Shown piece by piece: positions 4,608 to 6,293 of a stretch of DNA of 6,293 nucleotides (the stretch's first letter is position 1; each line of letters starts with the position of its first letter). Origin of the DNA: Acidobacteriota bacterium (GTDB lineage Bacteria > Acidobacteriota > HRBIN11); the NCBI GenBank assembly GCA_025061865.1, contig JANXAA010000134.1:1-6293 (forward strand), read 5' to 3'. The position numbers and the translations under genes are program-made. Below the pieces are notes generated by a model that saw only the letters and a program-made list of their open reading frames with translations, was not told where the DNA came from and did not search any database.

Positions 4608-6293
4608 TCAAAAGCCGACCGACGTCCCCTCGGCGTGGGAGACCTCTTGATTCTTGACGGGGCTACAGTACTCGAGGGGTTCTGTCCCCGGTAGGAAGGC
4701 TTCTAAGATGACAGGCCCGTCGCATTCGGGCGAAGCCCGCAAGCCCGTATAATAGTCGACCGGGAGCATGACGACACCAGCCGGTGCCTGAAAAGTCTCC
4801 GGCGGCCGTCCCTCCATATAAGCCTGCATGAAGCGGACCCAGATGGGGAGGGCGGCCCGGGCGCCCGTCTCGTTATACCCTAGCCGCTTAGGTTCGTCGT
4901 AGCCGACCCATACGCCACAGACGACCGACGGCGTAAACCCGATGAACCAGGCATTCGTGAACTCGTCGGTCGTGCCCGTCTTGCCGGCCGCTTCGAAGGG
5001 GAGATTCCGAGTCAGGCCAGCGGCTGTCCCCCGGAGGGTGACGCCTCGCAAGGCCCACGTCACGACGAAGGCAACCTCCGGTGAGAGGGCTTCGTCGGTC
5101 TGGGGGACATGCACCTCCCAAGGTCGGCCGTAACGGTCCTCGACCCGCCGGATCCAGTAAGGCCGGACCCGCAGGCCGCCGTTCGCAAAGGCCGCATAGG
5201 CCGCCGTGACCTCCAGGGGCGTAAGGTCGACGGCCCCCAGCGCAATCGAGGGGTACGGCGGGACAGGACTCTCGATGCCCAAGCGGCGAACGACACCCAG
5301 GACCCGGTCGACGCCGATACGCGTGATCAGACGGGCCGAGACCGTATTGCGCGAGAACTCGAGACCCCGCCGAAGCGTGATCCAACCCATGAAGCGGTTG
5401 TCAAAGTTGCCGGGCGACCACACGACATGCGTAATGGGGTCCTCGTAAGAGAAGGGCGCATCCTCGACGATCGCCGAGAGCGACAGACCCGCCTCGAGGG
5501 CCGCTGTCCACACAAAGGGCTTGAAGGCCGAGCCGACCTGACGGCGAGCCTGTGTCACCCGATTGAACTGACTCCGTTGGAAGTCCAGGCCCCCGACCAT
5601 GGCCCGGACCTCGCCCGTGACGGCATCCATAACGACGAGGGCTCCCTCGACGAGGGGGACGTTTTCCAAACGGGACTGCACAGTCCGGTACGCTGGGTCC
5701 AGGCCCTCGATGTGGGCCATGACGACATCACCGGGACGAAGCTTCTGAAGCAAGCCCGACACCCGCAGATTCGCTAGGTCGGCGGGCTTCCAGATGCCGG
5801 TGAAGGCCCCGACCCGGTAAACGGCGCCCTCCGGTCCGACGGCCGTGATGAGGGCAGGTACCCGGTTCCCGACCGAAAGGGTGCCTGACCATTCCGGTAA
5901 ATTCAAGCTCGCCAGGGCGGAAGGGTCACACGCCCCCTCGCAGACATTCCGCAGGGGGCCCGACCAGGGCTGACGTCGGGCCAGCTCGTAGAGGCCGTCG
6001 CGAAGAGTCGTCTCGGCGAGCCGCTGGGCCCTCGGGTCCAAGGTCGTGTAAATCCGGAGGCCCTCGTTGTACAGGGTGTCATAACCGTACTTCGCCTCGA
6101 TATAACGGCGGACCTCCTCAATGAAATAAGTCGCCACCAGCGGTTTTTCCTCATGGGCGACGACTCGGATAGGCGTCCGCGCGGCCTGCTCGTAAACGTC
6201 CCGGGGGATGACCCGTTCCTCCAGGTGGCGGCGGAGGGCATGGTTCCGCCGCAGGCCCGCACGCCGGGGGTTCAGGTAAGGCGAGTACCGGTT
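4608..6293 (-). CDS. mrcA: Penicillin-binding protein 1A, class A (C-terminal 561 residues; 5' end outside window)
   Basis: This is a bifunctional peptidoglycan synthase anchored in the inner membrane and acting in the periplasm. The frame is open to the right edge, so the GTG at 6137 is internal. The first visible residues, RYSPYLNPRRAGLRRNHALR, are the end of the glycosyltransferase (GT51) domain; its catalytic part is outside. Visible residues about 140-210 form an OB-like insert domain typical of PBP1A (VPALITAV, LRPGDVV). The transpeptidase follows with all three motifs: GSAFKP with the acylated Ser255 and Lys258, SRN at 314-316, and KTGTT beginning at Lys438. The C-terminal tail has a Cys524/Cys543 pair around EAFLPGTEP, also common in the family. 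Cys118 and Cys122 (NVCEGACDP) form another close pair. The gene converges on gdhA and the decayed gene. The PBP1A subgroup is likely but not proven. Confidence 0.95.
   Translation of the reverse strand, partial: NRYSPYLNPRRAGLRRNHALRRHLEERVIPRDVYEQAARTPIRVVAHEEKPLVATYFIEEVRRYIEAKYGYDTLYNEGLRIYTTLDPRAQRLAETTLRDGLYELARRQPWSGPLRNVCEGACDPSALASLNLPEWSGTLSVGNRVPALITAVGPEGAVYRVGAFTGIWKPADLANLRVSGLLQKLRPGDVVMAHIEGLDPAYRTVQSRLENVPLVEGALVVMDAVTGEVRAMVGGLDFQRSQFNRVTQARRQVGSAFKPFVWTAALEAGLSLSAIVEDAPFSYEDPITHVVWSPGNFDNRFMGWITLRRGLEFSRNTVSARLITRIGVDRVLGVVRRLGIESPVPPYPSIALGAVDLTPLEVTAAYAAFANGGLRVRPYWIRRVEDRYGRPWEVHVPQTDEALSPEVAFVVTWALRGVTLRGTAAGLTRNLPFEAAGKTGTTDEFTNAWFIGFTPSVVCGVWVGYDEPKRLGYNETGARAALPIWVRFMQAYMEGRPPETFQAPAGVVMLPVDYYTGLRASPECDGPVILEAFLPGTEPLEYCSPVKNQEVSHAEGTSVGF

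Noticed and set aside
5109..5777. 222-residue plus-strand reading frame
   Set aside because: It is antisense to the transpeptidase domain of the penicillin-binding protein and is rich in Arg, Asp and Pro, as GC-rich shadows are.
4608..6137. Complete penicillin-binding protein starting at GTG 6137
   Set aside because: The frame stays open to 6293 and the added residues match the end of the GT51 domain, so the GTG is internal and the gene is cut by the window edge.

Overview
The window is GC-rich bacterial chromosomal DNA. It holds six protein-coding genes, one decayed gene and unusually structured intergenic DNA. Nothing in it fixes the taxonomy. The high GC, the acetoin-utilisation/HDAC-type deacetylase, the GAF-type methionine sulfoxide reductase homologue and the PBP1A with a PBP1A-type insert domain fit an uncultured Gram-negative-type bacterium, possibly thermophilic or Acidobacteriota-like. 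That placement is a low-confidence inference. No rRNA, tRNA, CRISPR array, transposase or phage gene is visible.

Layout. (1) 1-324, plus strand: the C-terminal third of a histone-deacetylase-superfamily enzyme, cut by the left edge. (2) 325-600: a structured spacer with one copy (minus orientation) of a short dispersed element and a partial second piece. (3) 601-1071, plus: a single-GAF-domain protein of the free methionine-(R)-sulfoxide reductase family that has two of the three family cysteines. (4) 1072-1196: a spacer with an inverted second copy of the element. (5) 1197-1958, plus: a HhH-GPD DNA glycosylase related to endonuclease III, with changes at the catalytic Lys and the fourth Fe-S Cys. 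(6) 2094-2609, plus: phosphatidylglycerophosphatase A, preceded by a strong hairpin. (7) 2610-2992: a 383-base spacer ending in a structured leader with a perfect Shine-Dalgarno. (8) 2993-4258, plus: glutamate dehydrogenase. (9) 4310-4533, plus: a frameshifted and truncated four-helix-bundle (23S rRNA intervening-sequence family) gene. (10) 4608-6293, minus: the transpeptidase half of a class A penicillin-binding protein, cut by the right edge and convergent with the rest.

The genes do not form one pathway. They are housekeeping functions: oxidised methionine repair, base excision repair, phospholipid synthesis, ammonia/glutamate metabolism and cell-wall synthesis. The plus-strand genes are separated by gaps of 125 to 383 bases, so a tight operon is unlikely. 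I see no convincing new multi-gene system. The points that most deserve a second look are the inverted 83-base elements flanking the GAF gene, the mutually exclusive hairpins at the gdhA ribosome binding site, the unusual active-site and cluster residues in the two repair enzymes, and the decayed four-helix-bundle gene.
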